Positions 22,201 to 33,672 of a stretch of DNA of 64,000 bases are shown here, one piece after another (the stretch's first letter is position 1; every line of letters starts with the position of its first letter). The stretch is from Neurospora tetrasperma FGSC 2508 (taxonomy: Eukaryota > Ascomycota > Sordariomycetes > Sordariales > Sordariaceae): positions 338,178 through 402,177 of the forward strand of contig NW_009799102.1 of assembly GCF_000213175.1 (NCBI RefSeq), read 5' to 3'. A program made the translations under genes and the position numbers. A model generated the notes under the pieces. The model saw only the letters and a program-made list of their open reading frames with translations, was not told where the DNA came from and searched no databases.

Positions 22201-23406
22201 GTTTAACCGCAGGGTGTAGCCCTCACGCATGCGCTTCTCCGTTTTCTTCAAGTGTTCAATAATCCCTTCGACCTCAAACTGAGCGAGCGCCTCTGCGCTC
22301 GAGAGGCTCGGCGACGGCCAGTCGATGGTTTTGAAGAGGTCCTTGAAGGCATCAACCGAAATGGGATCCTGCCGCTGACCTGAGCGTCGGGCCGTTTCGA
22401 ACATATCAGCTAAGCGCTTGGCTAGCTTTAGCACGGTTGTCGGATGAAGATACGACATGTACACCAGCGCTTGGAGATTGAAGAGCAGGCTGTAAGGCAA
22501 CGTATCTCTACCTTCGTACTCCAGAAGAGCCGCCCTAAGCCTGTCAACTGCAACTGGATATGCATCTTGCGGAGATGTGGTTTGAATGGCGAATGTATAA
22601 TGCGTGATCCAGAACATATCTTGCTCATTCAGTCCATTAATGGCGGTACGGAAGTCACTCCCTCTGTAGCTACCCTGGTTCTGTTTTAAATGTTTGTCCG
22701 AAACCTTGAAATGATAGACGAGGCAGAATTTTGATACTTTGGCGTGGTTACTATCACATGCCTCGAGGCGCATCCTCTGTCCGAATCGATCGGATGGAAT
22801 TTCCGGCGAGAGAAACGTAGGGGCGTATGTGAGAGTGACAGCGACGTGTCCATCGTTCGACCAGACGAGTTCTTGGATGCTTCGGTATGGGATGCAGACC
22901 TGAGATCCGACCAAAGAGGTAATGACGAGGTCGTGCTTGGCGAACTTTGCTGAGACGCGCAGGGGGGACGACCACTCGGTGATGAAGGTCAAGTTGCCGT
23001 CGATGTAGGACCAATGTCCGCAGTCAAGAACGTCGGCATCAAGTGCTAAAGTTGGCGTGCGTGCAGGCCGGGCATTGTTGCTCGTATTCTCCTCCCACGC
23101 CTTCTTTCGCCTTTCCTCTTCTTCAGCCTCGTAAAGAATGCCGTTGACCAAGTTCTTCAGATCCTTTGGCTGGGGCTTGCTGACCCTGCATTCGGCCTGC
23201 TGATTCATGATAGAAAGACGAGGGTGTGTCTTGAGGAAGCTATCCGCTTCCTTGACAGTGACAAAGATGACTTTTCCAAAGTGTTTGTTGGACCGTTTAT
23301 TGCAGTCATAGTGACGGATGCCGAGGTTGTCCATGAACGGCTTCAAATGATTTGTCAAGCTTCTCTCGGAAAGGTCTCGAGGAAGTTTATTGATGAAGAC
23401 CTCCAT
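19231..23406 (-). CDS. rrp-3: Cellular RNA-dependent RNA polymerase (RNA-silencing type), probably RRP-3
   Basis: Three exons: 20525-23406, 20157-20495 and 19231-20086, with introns of 29 nt (donor GTAAGT; very short, so this boundary is the least certain) and 70 nt (GTAAGC...TATCAG). The frame is kept throughout, giving about 1358 residues. The N-terminus (about 1-75) looks like an RRM (VFINKLP at the start, then KVIFVTV). The catalytic core has the hallmark metal-binding loop GGDLDGD at about residue 845, preceded by RSPALHPGD, a block conserved in eukaryotic RdRPs. The C-terminal ~170 residues are low-complexity, with an RGG/GRGGRGG patch and a Ser/Thr/Gly/Pro-rich stretch, suggesting RNA or protein contact. 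Such enzymes make double-stranded RNA from single-stranded templates for Dicer. Of the Neurospora paralogues (QDE-1, SAD-1, RRP-3), RRP-3 is my best match, supported by remembered close gene numbering of rrp-3 and the NPS6-type gene in N. crassa; that is recollection, not proof. Confidence 0.85.
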
Positions 23407-25516
23407 GGCGGGCGAGGGGGTAATTTGCGCACAGAGCTGTCGACCAGCTATTTAGGAGGGCTATATGGGTGTCAGCATTTTTGGATCAACATGTTTGAGA
23501 GAAGGGGAGAAGCTCACCAACGGTTGACTGAGTGATTGAGCACTAACTGCTCCAACTTGGGACAAATTGAGGACTTGGATAGCTTGGTCGGCGGACGGAA
23601 TGACAGGCGCGTTCAACGCGTGTCCGTCAACAACACGGAGAAACGAGACGATAGGCCCCTTGAACGTCGGTGCGTCCGTCAACAACAACAACAACAACAA
23701 CAACAACACAGAGAAATGAGACGACAGGCGGGAGTGGACACGCGGCGAACGCAGCCTGGGCCGGCCTGCAAAGCTGTCGTGCGCTGGGTTCTTCCTTGAA
23801 GAGTTGGGATGAGGTTAACGACCAGATGAAGGGGGAAAACAAAACGACCTTGTCTGTCGAGTCGAGGGGACTGGAGACAGGACTTCTTTTCCACGTCGTC
23901 GAGGATGTCAGTCGTTTACCGGCGTCGACGTCCCCGCTTGGGGCTGGACGACATCTATGACAGGCCGGTTGGCGGTTAGCGACTGTAATAGGCCCAAATG
24001 GCACACTGCCTTATGCGAGAGGCCTACAGCCTGCTTCATGCCGTGCTTCTATTCCCACAGCACGGGGCTGCCAATGGTGTCGTATCTGGTCCATCTTGAC
24101 TGGGTTGAGATTTGTGCAGTTGGTGATGGAGGATTTGGCAAATGTGGGAGGCCCTTTGGGACGTGCAAGGGTGCGTGCAGTCGTCGTCTCTTTTTCATGT
24201 TCCTTCTACATACGTATCTGGACCGAGAAATGCGACGACGAAATCGGAGGTGGAACTGGAGCCGTTCCTGCCTGCCGTTTCAACACCTGCATCCACTGCA
24301 CCTCCAATACTGCCGCTGTCTCTTCCATCGCAGAAGGCAATTGCATCCGAGGTTTCTCCACAAGCAATAAAATTGCAACGGGACTCTGCGTCTTGATGGC
24401 ATGCCGTCACCCGGATCCAATGTAACGTGGAATGAGACTTCGACTCTGTTGTTTGCCCTTCATTTTCCACTACTTTGTGCGCGGACAAAGGCGGGCTCTG
24501 TCACCGCTGACAATTGCCTCCGGGAAACGAGCAGAAAGGAACTATCAGGATCCAAAACCATTGCCAGAGAAATTGTGAGGATTTTGCAAATCTGACATGC
24601 CGCCCGGCACAAGAGGGGAGTGATTTCGTGAGAAGTTGACAATGGGGTAATCCTAGAGGAACCGGCAACACTTTCAAAGGGCTGACAAAGCTGCAAGACA
24701 GCTAGCTTGATCCCTGCTTGAGGTTGAAGCGGGGCAGTGGTCAATCGATCATACCCCGCTAAATACCCCACTACAACACGACATCACCGCACTGCAAAAG
24801 GCAGACTCGACGACGGCTTCAATTGGTACATACAGCAGCTTATCCAAGGGTTGTGCTTTCTTGGATGGAGTGGTGAATTCCACACCTATAGTGTACTATG
24901 GTACATTAAGTATGCCAGAAGCAAAGAAACGACATTGTTGATTTGCCCGGATCTGTTCATTCTGCGTCCGCCATCCAGACATTCACCTTTTTCATTACCT
25001 ACAGCAAACTCTGGTGATTTGATTCCAATCATTGCCCCTTTATGGTCACCAACGTCCAAGCACCGTCCACCAATTCACACATCAACATTGGCCCCAGACC
25101 TACGATGGAAGTGTACATGTCAGGGTCATCCCGAGGTCCCAAGCACCGCTATCGGCCCACAATGACATGGAATCAGAGTTCTCATTCACGCTAGCAGCTC
25201 CTCTAGCGTAGCATGGCACTGCTGCGTCCAGTGCCGTCACAGGCTCCGGCCGGTGCTATTTGCCGAACAGGTCAAGTTCCATAATCCGGGGTCTAACAAG
25301 GGACAGCCATTGGACCCGGGACTCGGACATATCACGGTCGTCGGGCAAAAAAAAAAGATCTGCCCTTGACCCCTCTCCTTGCTATGTATGTATCTGCCCT
25401 CTGCCTTATAACTGGAGTCAGGGAGCTCTCCCTTTCAGTTCCAGCTTCCAGGTAGCTCTTTTCCAGCTTCTCTCCATCACCAATCACACCCACAACCCCC
25501 CAAACACCAAATCAAG
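23407..25516. other. Divergent intergenic region between RdRP and MetE-like gene
   Basis: 2.1 kb. It holds a (CAA)n microsatellite at 23680-23708 and a possible Cys-rich open frame (24096-24425) that I could not confirm as a gene. The 25380-25516 stretch is CT-rich and looks like the leader of the MetE-like gene. Two promoters probably lie here. Confidence 0.5.
23680..23708 (+). repeat. (CAA)n trinucleotide microsatellite
   Basis: Nine to ten uninterrupted CAA units about 280 bp upstream of the RdRP start codon (GTT on the transcribed sense strand), possibly within its promoter or leader. Confidence 0.95.
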
Positions 25517-26793
25517 ATGGCTCCCTTCCGCGCCGAACACATGGGGTCCCTCCTGCGGCCCCAAAACCTTCTCGACGCCCGCGAAGCTATCCGCGACAAG
25601 GGCCTTTCCCCCGAAGAGGCCGGACTCCCCGCCATTGAAAAGGAGGCGGTTGGCAATGTCGTCAAACTCCAGCAAGAACTCGGCTTCAAGGCCGTCAACA
25701 GCGGCGAGTTCAACCGCACCCGCTTCTGGGGCTTGATGTGGGACGAGTTCGAAGGGTCCGTCGCTCTGCAGGAAGCCGAGGCCAGCATGTTTCGCCTTTA
25801 CCACCCGGACGTCGTCAGCCTGATCGAGAAGGACCGCAAGGTGATGCCTGGCGACAGTGTCATTGCGGGCGCCAAGTTGAGACACAACAGGGAGAAAAGC
25901 AAGTCGAACTTGCACGAGTTGAAGCTGGTGCAGCAGTTTACCCCCAAGGAGGAGTGGGCGAACATCAAGTTGACCATGATCACCCCGGCCTGGTTCCACA
26001 TGCGCTACAAGCAGGGCAAGGCCTATGCCGAAGGCGTGTATGCGAATGACGAAGAGTACTTTGCCGACGTGGCCAAGGTTTATCAGGAGGAGCTCAAGAT
26101 GCTCTATGAGGCTGGGTTGAGGAATGTGCAGTTTGATGATCCTGGTTTGGCTTGTATGTGTTCTTCTGCCCCCAATCCACTCCTCAACCCCCGTTCTTAC
26201 CAACTAACACCCCCTGTCCTCCAGACTTCTGCTCCGAAGAGTTCCGCGCCGGTTACGCTTCCGACCCCGACAACACCGTCTCCATCGACACTCTCCTTGA
26301 CTCCTACATCAAGCTTTACAACGACTCCCTCTCCCTCCTCCCCGCCGACTTCCACACCGGCGTCCACCTCTGCCGCGGAAACTTCATCGGCGGCCGCCAC
26401 TTCGCCTCGGGCGCCTACGACGTGATCGCCCAAAAGCTTTTCCAAGAACTTAACGTCAACACCTTCTACCTCGAGTATGACACCGCGCGCGCCGGCGGCT
26501 TCGAGCCCCTGCAATACCTTCCCAAGAACAAGAATGTCGTGTTGGGTGTGGTGAGCACCAAGCTGCGGGAGTTGGAGAGCAAGGAGGAGGTGAAGAGGAG
26601 GGTGGAGGAGGCTGCAAGCTGGGTCGCCAAGGGCACCGGAGAGAGCAGGGAGGAGGCGCTGAAGAGAGTGATGGTCAGCCCCCAGTGCGGCTTCAGTACG
26701 CATGAGAGCGGGTACCCCCTCAGCGAGGACGATCAGAGGGCGAAGTTGAGGTTGGTGAGGGAGGTTGCGGATGAGATCTGGGGGGAGGCCTAA
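25517..26793 (+). CDS. MetE-like (cobalamin-independent methionine synthase C-terminal domain family) protein
   Basis: Exons 25517-26153 and 26225-26793 (71-nt intron, GTATGT...CTCCAG) give 401 residues. The fold family is recognisable from FRAEHMGSLLRP at the start, GEFNRTRFWGLMW, the QFDDPGLAYFC block across the splice, HLCRGNF (His and Cys of the zinc site, about residue 270-272), FYLEYDTARAGGFEPL (Glu ligand region) and SPQCGFSTH (final Cys). These correspond to the H-C-E-C zinc ligands of methionine synthase MetE, but this protein has only the catalytic barrel half and is about half the length of fungal MET6. Relatives are annotated as MetE-like or UROD/MetE-like proteins, and their real substrate is unknown. 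It is likely cytosolic and may transfer a methyl or other one-carbon group to a thiol. The zinc site appears intact, so an active enzyme is likely. Confidence 0.85.
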
Positions 26794-28530
26794 ATCAAGT
26801 GCTATGAGAAGGAGCTGGTTTTCCTTGCCGCATGTTCAACAATGGTATGGGAGAAGGGTTGGCAGGATTGGATGGGAAAAAAGCATATGGTTGCGAGTGG
26901 GCGGTTGGCGTATGGGATTGTCGTTTGATGGCATGGGTAGCGTGGAGTACTGGATATCAACTTCCAGCGTGGCATAGATCAAGGGGATGTTTTTGATTGG
27001 GTTCGTTATAATGAAAAGCATGTTTTTTCCAGAGATATTCCTTGTCGATTGACAAACGAAGGCTAGCCAAGGTCAGTTATACGTTAAACTTGCTCTCCTA
27101 AATGGACATGCCTAGGTAGGTAAGCTGTCCTTTGGGAAGTTCCAATACTAGTTTGTTTGCTTATGACCTCTAATGAACTGTCTTGGGGCGTTTATAGTAC
27201 GTCTTGACTCTTGATCTGAATCGTGAACGGATGTGGGACTAGCAAACAAACTTTATCAAGGGGCTCGAGATCTCAAAACTTCCAGAGGAACCGATCAGCA
27301 CGAATGATGAAGGAACAAGACTGAAGTAACCCAACATCGCTACCTCAGGGATACTCCGTCTTCTTCATCAAGGCTAGAGACACACACCCAGGCTCGCAAT
27401 CTTGCCATTATACTATCCCACACACACTCCCTCAAGAAAATGCTCGCCCTCAAAATGATTTTTACAGTACATCGATCCTCTTCGCGAACTTTGGGGGAAC
27501 TTTTAAGTTCGTTGAAAGCTTCACGCATGCTAAGCCAACACTCTTGCCCCTTAGCGACAATCGCCATCAAAGTCCAAGCCAGCCATCCGCCACTATGAGA
27601 ATAGAGATAAAACCTTGTGCACAATTACACCATTGCTATTATTTCATATTTCTTATTCCCCTCCAAAAAAAAATTGGAAATAAATAAAAAAAAAAAGAAG
27701 AAGAAGCGCCCAGTAGTCCCGTCAAGGAGCAGAAGTAGGTAGCGTTCGTGATTTCACAGATGAGCCCGTTCGTGAAAGGAAACTCATAGCTCATCCCTTG
27801 CCCCCTTGCCCCCGCCGTGAGTCAGGCAACGTTACTTGTCTTTAGGGTACATAGGTAACTACTAGGTAGATAGACAACCTCAATCCATTCCCATTCCAAT
27901 TCCTCTCCCGTCTCTCTCTCGCCTGGCCTGTATTCTAGGTCTCTTCAGTTGGGTTTCCTATCTACTAATGGACGTGCACCTAGACTAAGGTGGTTCTCCA
28001 TCAAGACATATAATGATATTGAGTAGCAATGTTTCACCCTCAACTATTCACAGTTTACCCTTTCTTTTCTCTTTTTTCTTTCTCTTTTTTTTTTTTTTTT
28101 TTTTTTTTGGAACTAAACTTTTTCCCTCACTATAGTATTTCCGAAGAAGAGAAAATCCTACCTACCTAACTACCTTGGATCGTAAGTACTTTTTCCTGCG
28201 AGACTATAGTAGGTGTGATGGCGATACCTAGAGGTAGGCTGCTGCTGCTGCCTCTATCAGCCGCCGGGTATGGATGCCATCGGATCATCACGGTACCTAG
28301 CATTTGGAGTCGGGTTTGTTAGTCACGGTCATGACAACCTAAGTGGAAGCAGAGCGAGCCCGTAGGCTATCTCGGCGTATGTATGTAGGTAGAGGTGTAT
28401 GGAGCTGGAGTTTGTGGGGAGTCTAGCTAGGTATGAGTTATGTGCTAGGTTGGTTTGCCGATCAATCGATGTTGACAAGGACATGCTCGAAAAAAAAAGA
28501 AAAAGAGAAAAAAAAAAAAAAAGGAGAGAA

Positions 28531-29392
28531 AAAAAAAAAGAAAGAAAGAAAGAGCTGCTGACTGCTTTGCTTAGATGCGCTGTTATCCGAACCCCTACAG
28601 ATTTGGGTGGCCTGGCAATAGAGGGGTAACAGCTGTCCGCAGGTTGAGGTGCTGTTTTGTTACCTTAGCAGCTTAGGCTGGAGGATGCGATGAGGGCTGA
28701 ACGGAAGGTTGGCGGTCCAGGTCCGGGAAGGGACGAAGCATGCACCACTCCATGGTCTCAAGACCCAATTCCAGTTGTTGAGCTCTTCAAAGACCAAATA
28801 TATCTTATAAATCGAGGGATGAATCTACAAACGACTGTTTTCACACCCTCGCACAATGCGTTGAAGTTTTGTCACGCAGTGTCTCTGGCTTTTTGCAGAT
28901 TCGCTACGCTATCAGCGCAGGCGGATTTACAGGGAGTTACAGGGAGCTGTGCAGCTAAGGTAACCTTCCCCTCGAACAGAACATCACGCAGGGGCAATGA
29001 GGTGACAACCTCTTTCTATCCAAACACAAGTCCACGACAAAGTAAGAACCTCATCTCCTCCTGAACAAGTAAACAACATCTCCCAACGTCTCAAGCCTCA
29101 GACCTACACTAAGCGCCCAATATCAGTCAATCAAAACAGGCGCAAGGCACTGCACTGCCTCCCGCTCTCCTGTCCCCCTGTTCGTCCAACCTCTAACTGG
29201 GCCCTGTAAGCCAGCCAATCATTGGCCTCAACTCCTATCGATTCGTCAAACAACCGCGCTTCCAGATTGTTTCACATCACCACCCTGTCTGTCTGTCTGT
29301 CACTTGTCAACTTTATGCGTTCCTTTCCTTGTTTAGAATGTGAGCCTGACACAAGGAATTGGGAAACAAGAGAGAGTCAAAAAGTTAAAGTC
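28531..29392 (+). repeat. Left copy of ~860-bp duplication flanking the gap
   Basis: Line-by-line identical to 29731-30593 at a constant offset of 1200 bases, up to a one-base difference in a T/A run at the gap edge. Most simply the two contig ends are the same genomic sequence that was not merged. Confidence 0.9.
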
Positions 29393-29714
29393 NNNNNNNN
29401 NNNNNNNNNNNNNNNNNNNNNNNNNNNNNNNNNNNNNNNNNNNNNNNNNNNNNNNNNNNNNNNNNNNNNNNNNNNNNNNNNNNNNNNNNNNNNNNNNNNN
29501 NNNNNNNNNNNNNNNNNNNNNNNNNNNNNNNNNNNNNNNNNNNNNNNNNNNNNNNNNNNNNNNNNNNNNNNNNNNNNNNNNNNNNNNNNNNNNNNNNNNN
29601 NNNNNNNNNNNNNNNNNNNNNNNNNNNNNNNNNNNNNNNNNNNNNNNNNNNNNNNNNNNNNNNNNNNNNNNNNNNNNNNNNNNNNNNNNNNNNNNNNNNN
29701 NNNNNNNNNNNNNN
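29393..29714. other. Assembly gap (322 N)
   Basis: A run of N between two copies of the same sequence. The number of N is a scaffolder estimate, not real sequence. Confidence 1.
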
Positions 29715-29730
29715 AAAAAAAGGAAAAGAA

Positions 29731-30593
29731 AAAAAAAAAGAAAGAAAGAAAGAGCTGCTGACTGCTTTGCTTAGATGCGCTGTTATCCGAACCCCTACAG
29801 ATTTGGGTGGCCTGGCAATAGAGGGGTAACAGCTGTCCGCAGGTTGAGGTGCTGTTTTGTTACCTTAGCAGCTTAGGCTGGAGGATGCGATGAGGGCTGA
29901 ACGGAAGGTTGGCGGTCCAGGTCCGGGAAGGGACGAAGCATGCACCACTCCATGGTCTCAAGACCCAATTCCAGTTGTTGAGCTCTTCAAAGACCAAATA
30001 TATCTTATAAATCGAGGGATGAATCTACAAACGACTGTTTTCACACCCTCGCACAATGCGTTGAAGTTTTGTCACGCAGTGTCTCTGGCTTTTTGCAGAT
30101 TCGCTACGCTATCAGCGCAGGCGGATTTACAGGGAGTTACAGGGAGCTGTGCAGCTAAGGTAACCTTCCCCTCGAACAGAACATCACGCAGGGGCAATGA
30201 GGTGACAACCTCTTTCTATCCAAACACAAGTCCACGACAAAGTAAGAACCTCATCTCCTCCTGAACAAGTAAACAACATCTCCCAACGTCTCAAGCCTCA
30301 GACCTACACTAAGCGCCCAATATCAGTCAATCAAAACAGGCGCAAGGCACTGCACTGCCTCCCGCTCTCCTGTCCCCCTGTTCGTCCAACCTCTAACTGG
30401 GCCCTGTAAGCCAGCCAATCATTGGCCTCAACTCCTATCGATTCGTCAAACAACCGCGCTTCCAGATTGTTTCACATCACCACCCTGTCTGTCTGTCTGT
30501 CACTTGTCAACTTTATGCGTTCCTTTCCTTGTTTAGAATGTGAGCCTGACACAAGGAATTGGGAAACAAGAGAGAGTCAAAAAGTTTAAAGTC
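29731..30593 (+). repeat. Right copy of ~860-bp duplication flanking the gap
   Basis: Matches 28531-29392. It continues past the duplicated part into unique sequence leading to the membrane protein gene, whereas the left copy continues leftwards into unique sequence, as expected of overlapping contig ends. Confidence 0.9.
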
Positions 30594-30848
30594 GTGTTTG
30601 GGCCCCCCTTCCCTTTCGTCGCGGGTAAAGAGAGAAATGTTTCCTTTCTTGCAGTGGCTTTGTCACTAATTGTTCGGTTTTCCACGTTCTTTGTTTCTTT
30701 TTGGTTTCTGCTGTGTATGGCGTATAGTCCTTCATAAGTTGGACTGTCTTTTCGAGATTATACATTTTTGTGTTTTTTCCCTTATTTTTTTCCTGTTTTT
30801 TTTCTCTCCCTTTTACTATTATGTCAACAACCGTCATTTAACTGCACA

Positions 30849-31816
30849 ATGTTCTCACCACCAAACTGCACCGCCATCCCCCCCTCAGCACCCAGCGACG
30901 CAGGCATCGCGGGCGCAGGTGTAAGTCTATATCCTTCTTCCTCTTATCCTTTTCCAAATCTAACCCCCCTCGCTAGGTCCTAATCTCCTCCTCCCTAACC
31001 GCCACCATCGCCCTCCTCCTCTCCGCCTCCTTAATCCTCCAATCCACTTTTTCTTCTAATTCCCGCCCCTCCACCATCCGCCGCAAGCTCCTCGCCTCCT
31101 ACTCCGACCAGCAAATCCTCATCGGCATCACGCTGCAATCGCTCGGTCTGGCGCGCTCTTCGCACATCATCCCCTACCACTTCTTCATCATCTGGATGCT
31201 TTCCCTACTATCCATGGCCACGCACAACGCCACTCTCCTGGCGCTGGTCCAGGACTTCAAGAGGGATTGGGTACTGAGGTGGATGAGACAGGGCTTAATG
31301 TTTGTCAATCTGGCGCTGAGTTGTGTGTATGGGGTGGTGGTGTTGGAAGGGAAGAGGAAAGGGTGGGAGGGGACGATGCCGGTGGGGTGTATATGGGCTG
31401 TTGATTCTGTGAAAGGAGAGGATAATAACAATGGGAAGGTAGTAGCGGGGGGATTGGACTACGTAGGCACGATCGTGACGATTGCTGGGAACGTGGTGGT
31501 GTTTGGGTTGGCGACGTGGTACTTGCAGAGTAGGAGGCAAAAGTGGTATAGGATCGTGCAGCTGGTGGGCATGCTGTTGATGATGGGGATCGCGGTGGGT
31601 GCCGCCGTGAGGGTGTTTTTGCTGTCGCAGGCGTTTGGGAAGCCGGATGTGCAGCTGAGTGATCAGGGGGAGAAGCAGTTGGGGTTTGGAAGCTTGTTGG
31701 GCCTGTTGATGATGGCCTTGCCGATCATATCGATCATTGAGATCAAGAGAGGAGAGGTAATGGTGGCGCCGCCGTTGAGGGATGATGTGTCTGATGATGA
31801 GAAACCATTGGTATGA
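30849..31816 (+). CDS. Multi-pass membrane protein, fungal-specific, function unknown
   Basis: Exons 30849-30920 (24 codons) and 30977-31816 are joined in phase 0 (56-nt intron, GTAAGT...GCTAG) to give 303 residues. The short extracellular-looking N-terminus has one Cys and an NCT sequon. It is followed by about seven hydrophobic segments, including ISSSLTATIALLLSASLIL, the HFFIIWMLSLLSM helix, GLMFVNLALSCVYGVVVL, VGTIVTIAGNVVVFGLATW, VGMLLMMGIAVGAAV and LLGLLMMALPII, and an acidic cytosolic tail (DDVSDDEKP). The YSDQQILIGI motif just after the first helix is a pattern I associate with a large family of uncharacterised Pezizomycotina membrane proteins. It is probably in the plasma membrane; ligand or transport activity unknown. 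Confidence 0.75.
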
Positions 31817-32898
31817 AATTTGAAGTCGATGAAACGGCGGGAGATTCTCATGGTGATTCCGTGGCCTGGGGAATCTGTTCGCTTGGAAATTGGAAGAAAA
31901 CAATTGGCGCAATTTTATCCCGGCCTAATCTCCGGCAGTCGGACGTCCGATGGTACGGACACGGGATGGATGACACCTTCCTATCGAAGTACTTTAGCCT
32001 GCAGGTCCGGGCGGCCATCAATTGGTCGAAACCGGCGTGACTATACCGCGTAATAAGCTCTCTCCATGATAGAGATAGATGAAGTCGTGTATGGCAATAT
32101 CCAGCTTCCGTTGTAGGAAGATAGGACTAAGAGTTAATTACAAATTCTGAAGCTTTGGGGCTCCCAACAAGCCACGCTGGTCGAGGACAAACGAGTAAGA
32201 CACAATTCAATGGAGTCTCTGATATTTCCAAGAAACTCCCGAGCCACAGTGAATGATATGAAGCTCGAAATACACGAGTGTACTCATGTTTGAAGTTCAT
32301 CAAATCCTTCAACTTGGCGGTGAAACCGCCTTGTGGTATCGGTCAACGCATTGGAGATTCTCACCTGCAATCAATTTACATCACAGCCATTCACACCGTA
32401 ACATCAGGATGAAGTCCAGACATACGACTCCAGACGACAAACAACATTGGTAGCGGGCACTGGATGACGATCGTGCGTTCTCCTTGCAACGTGGCACACA
32501 AGGCAAGTCAAATCAGGGTAGCAAATGGCCAGTCAAGGCAAGTCGTGGGGAACTTGCATATTGCATGACCTCCTTTTTTTGGCAGACATACCCAACCGAC
32601 ATGTTGAGTGTACGTTTTAGTACGTTGACCCGGATGAAATTGCAGGCATAGATAGACTGAAGTCAAACAAGCTAAAGCAGGTAGGATAACGAGTCAGGGC
32701 AGTTCAACCCCTAACTCACCTTGTCTTGGCTGTTTCCTTGTTCGTGAAGAAGCACGGTCGTTGTGCCTTCCCTATAAAAACGGTAAGAGCTCATCAAGCC
32801 CTTCCCCTCCGAAACCATCACTGTACACAGAGTACTTACCTACCTACTATCTTCCCCTTCATCACCTCACTTGTGAAACAGAACTCCCATCAGCAACC
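31817..32898. other. Intergenic, upstream of the AA8 protein
   Basis: 1.1 kb with no supported gene. A CTATAAAAAC element at 32771-32780 lies about 120 bp before the AA8 start codon and looks like a TATA box. Confidence 0.5.
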
Positions 32899-33672
32899 AT
32901 GCGTCTGTCTCAACTCGCCGCCACTCTTCTGGCCGTAGTAGGCAACACGAACACCGCCTTCGCCAAGCCCGTTCAGTCTCGAGACACTGTATCAGCCGAG
33001 TACTGCGACGCCTCCACCGACATCTGCTACTCCGAGTTCATCAGTCCCGAGAAGATCGCCTACCGCTTTGCCATCCCCGACAACGCCACCGCCGGCAACT
33101 TTGACATCCTGTTGCAAATCGTTGCTCCCAAGACCGTCGGCTGGGCCGGTCTAGCCTGGGGAGGCGTCAGTAAGTCTTTTTTTTTTTTTTTTTTTTTTGT
33201 TGTCCCTCTCCTCCATCCCCCCATTTTCACCTGCCACCCGCAATTCCAATCTCTAATGCTCATATGAAAAGTGGTCAACAACCCCCTCCTAGTCTCCTGG
33301 CCCTACCAATCCACCATTGTCGTCTCCAGCCGCAAAGCCTCGGCGCGCACCTACCCCCAGGTTTCGAACGACGTCAGCTACAAGGTCCTCGCCGGCTCCG
33401 GAACCAACGCGACGCACTGGACGCTCAACGCGCTCGCCCAGGGCGCGAGTGCGTGGGGGACTACCAAGTTGGATCCTAGCAGCAACGCGGTTCCGTTTGC
33501 TTATGCGCAGTCGGCGTCATCGCCGACGAACCCGGCGGATGCGGCTAGTAGGTTTAGTATGCATCAGAGCAAGGGGAGGTGGAGCCATGATTTGGCGAGT
33601 GGGCGGATTGCGAACTTTGCGAGTGCGGTGGAACAGCTTGAAAAGCCGGAGGAGGAGGAGGAGGCGAAGTAG
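32899..33672 (+). CDS. Secreted stand-alone AA8 (cellobiose-dehydrogenase-type cytochrome b) domain protein
   Basis: Exons 32899-33169 and 33272-33672 (102-nt intron with donor GTAAGT and a T run; the junction completes the codon of Met91) give 223 residues. A signal peptide (about 1-22, ending AFA) precedes one domain. The DOMON/CDH-cytochrome pattern is clear: YCDASTDICYSEF (disulfide-forming Cys pair), IVAPKTVGWAGLAWGGVM with Met91 in the position of the axial haem ligand, then WPYQSTIVVSSRKA. The second haem ligand should be a His near the C-terminus (candidate in MHQSKGRWSHDL). Unlike CDH, no flavin dehydrogenase domain or CBM1 follows; the protein ends in a short Glu-rich tail. AA8 domains pass electrons outside the cell, for example to lytic polysaccharide monooxygenases or iron(III). 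Here the electron donor is unknown. Alternatively it is a simple haem-binding protein. Confidence 0.88.

Larger units (their letters stand above)
26794..30848. other. Gene-poor interval with an assembly gap
   Basis: 4 kb without a supported gene. It includes a T run (about 28085-28109), A/G-rich simple sequence (28491-28551), several TACCTA/TAGGTA motifs (27113-28440), the N gap and the two duplicated flanks listed separately. A 124-codon frame occurs in each flank copy (28690-29064 and 29890-30264) but shows no domain, no Kozak context and no splice partner, so it is not called. Confidence 0.6.

Noticed and set aside
28690-30264. 124-codon frame present twice
   Set aside because: The copies lie in the unmerged contig ends and show no domain, so they are neither a gene pair nor a supported gene.
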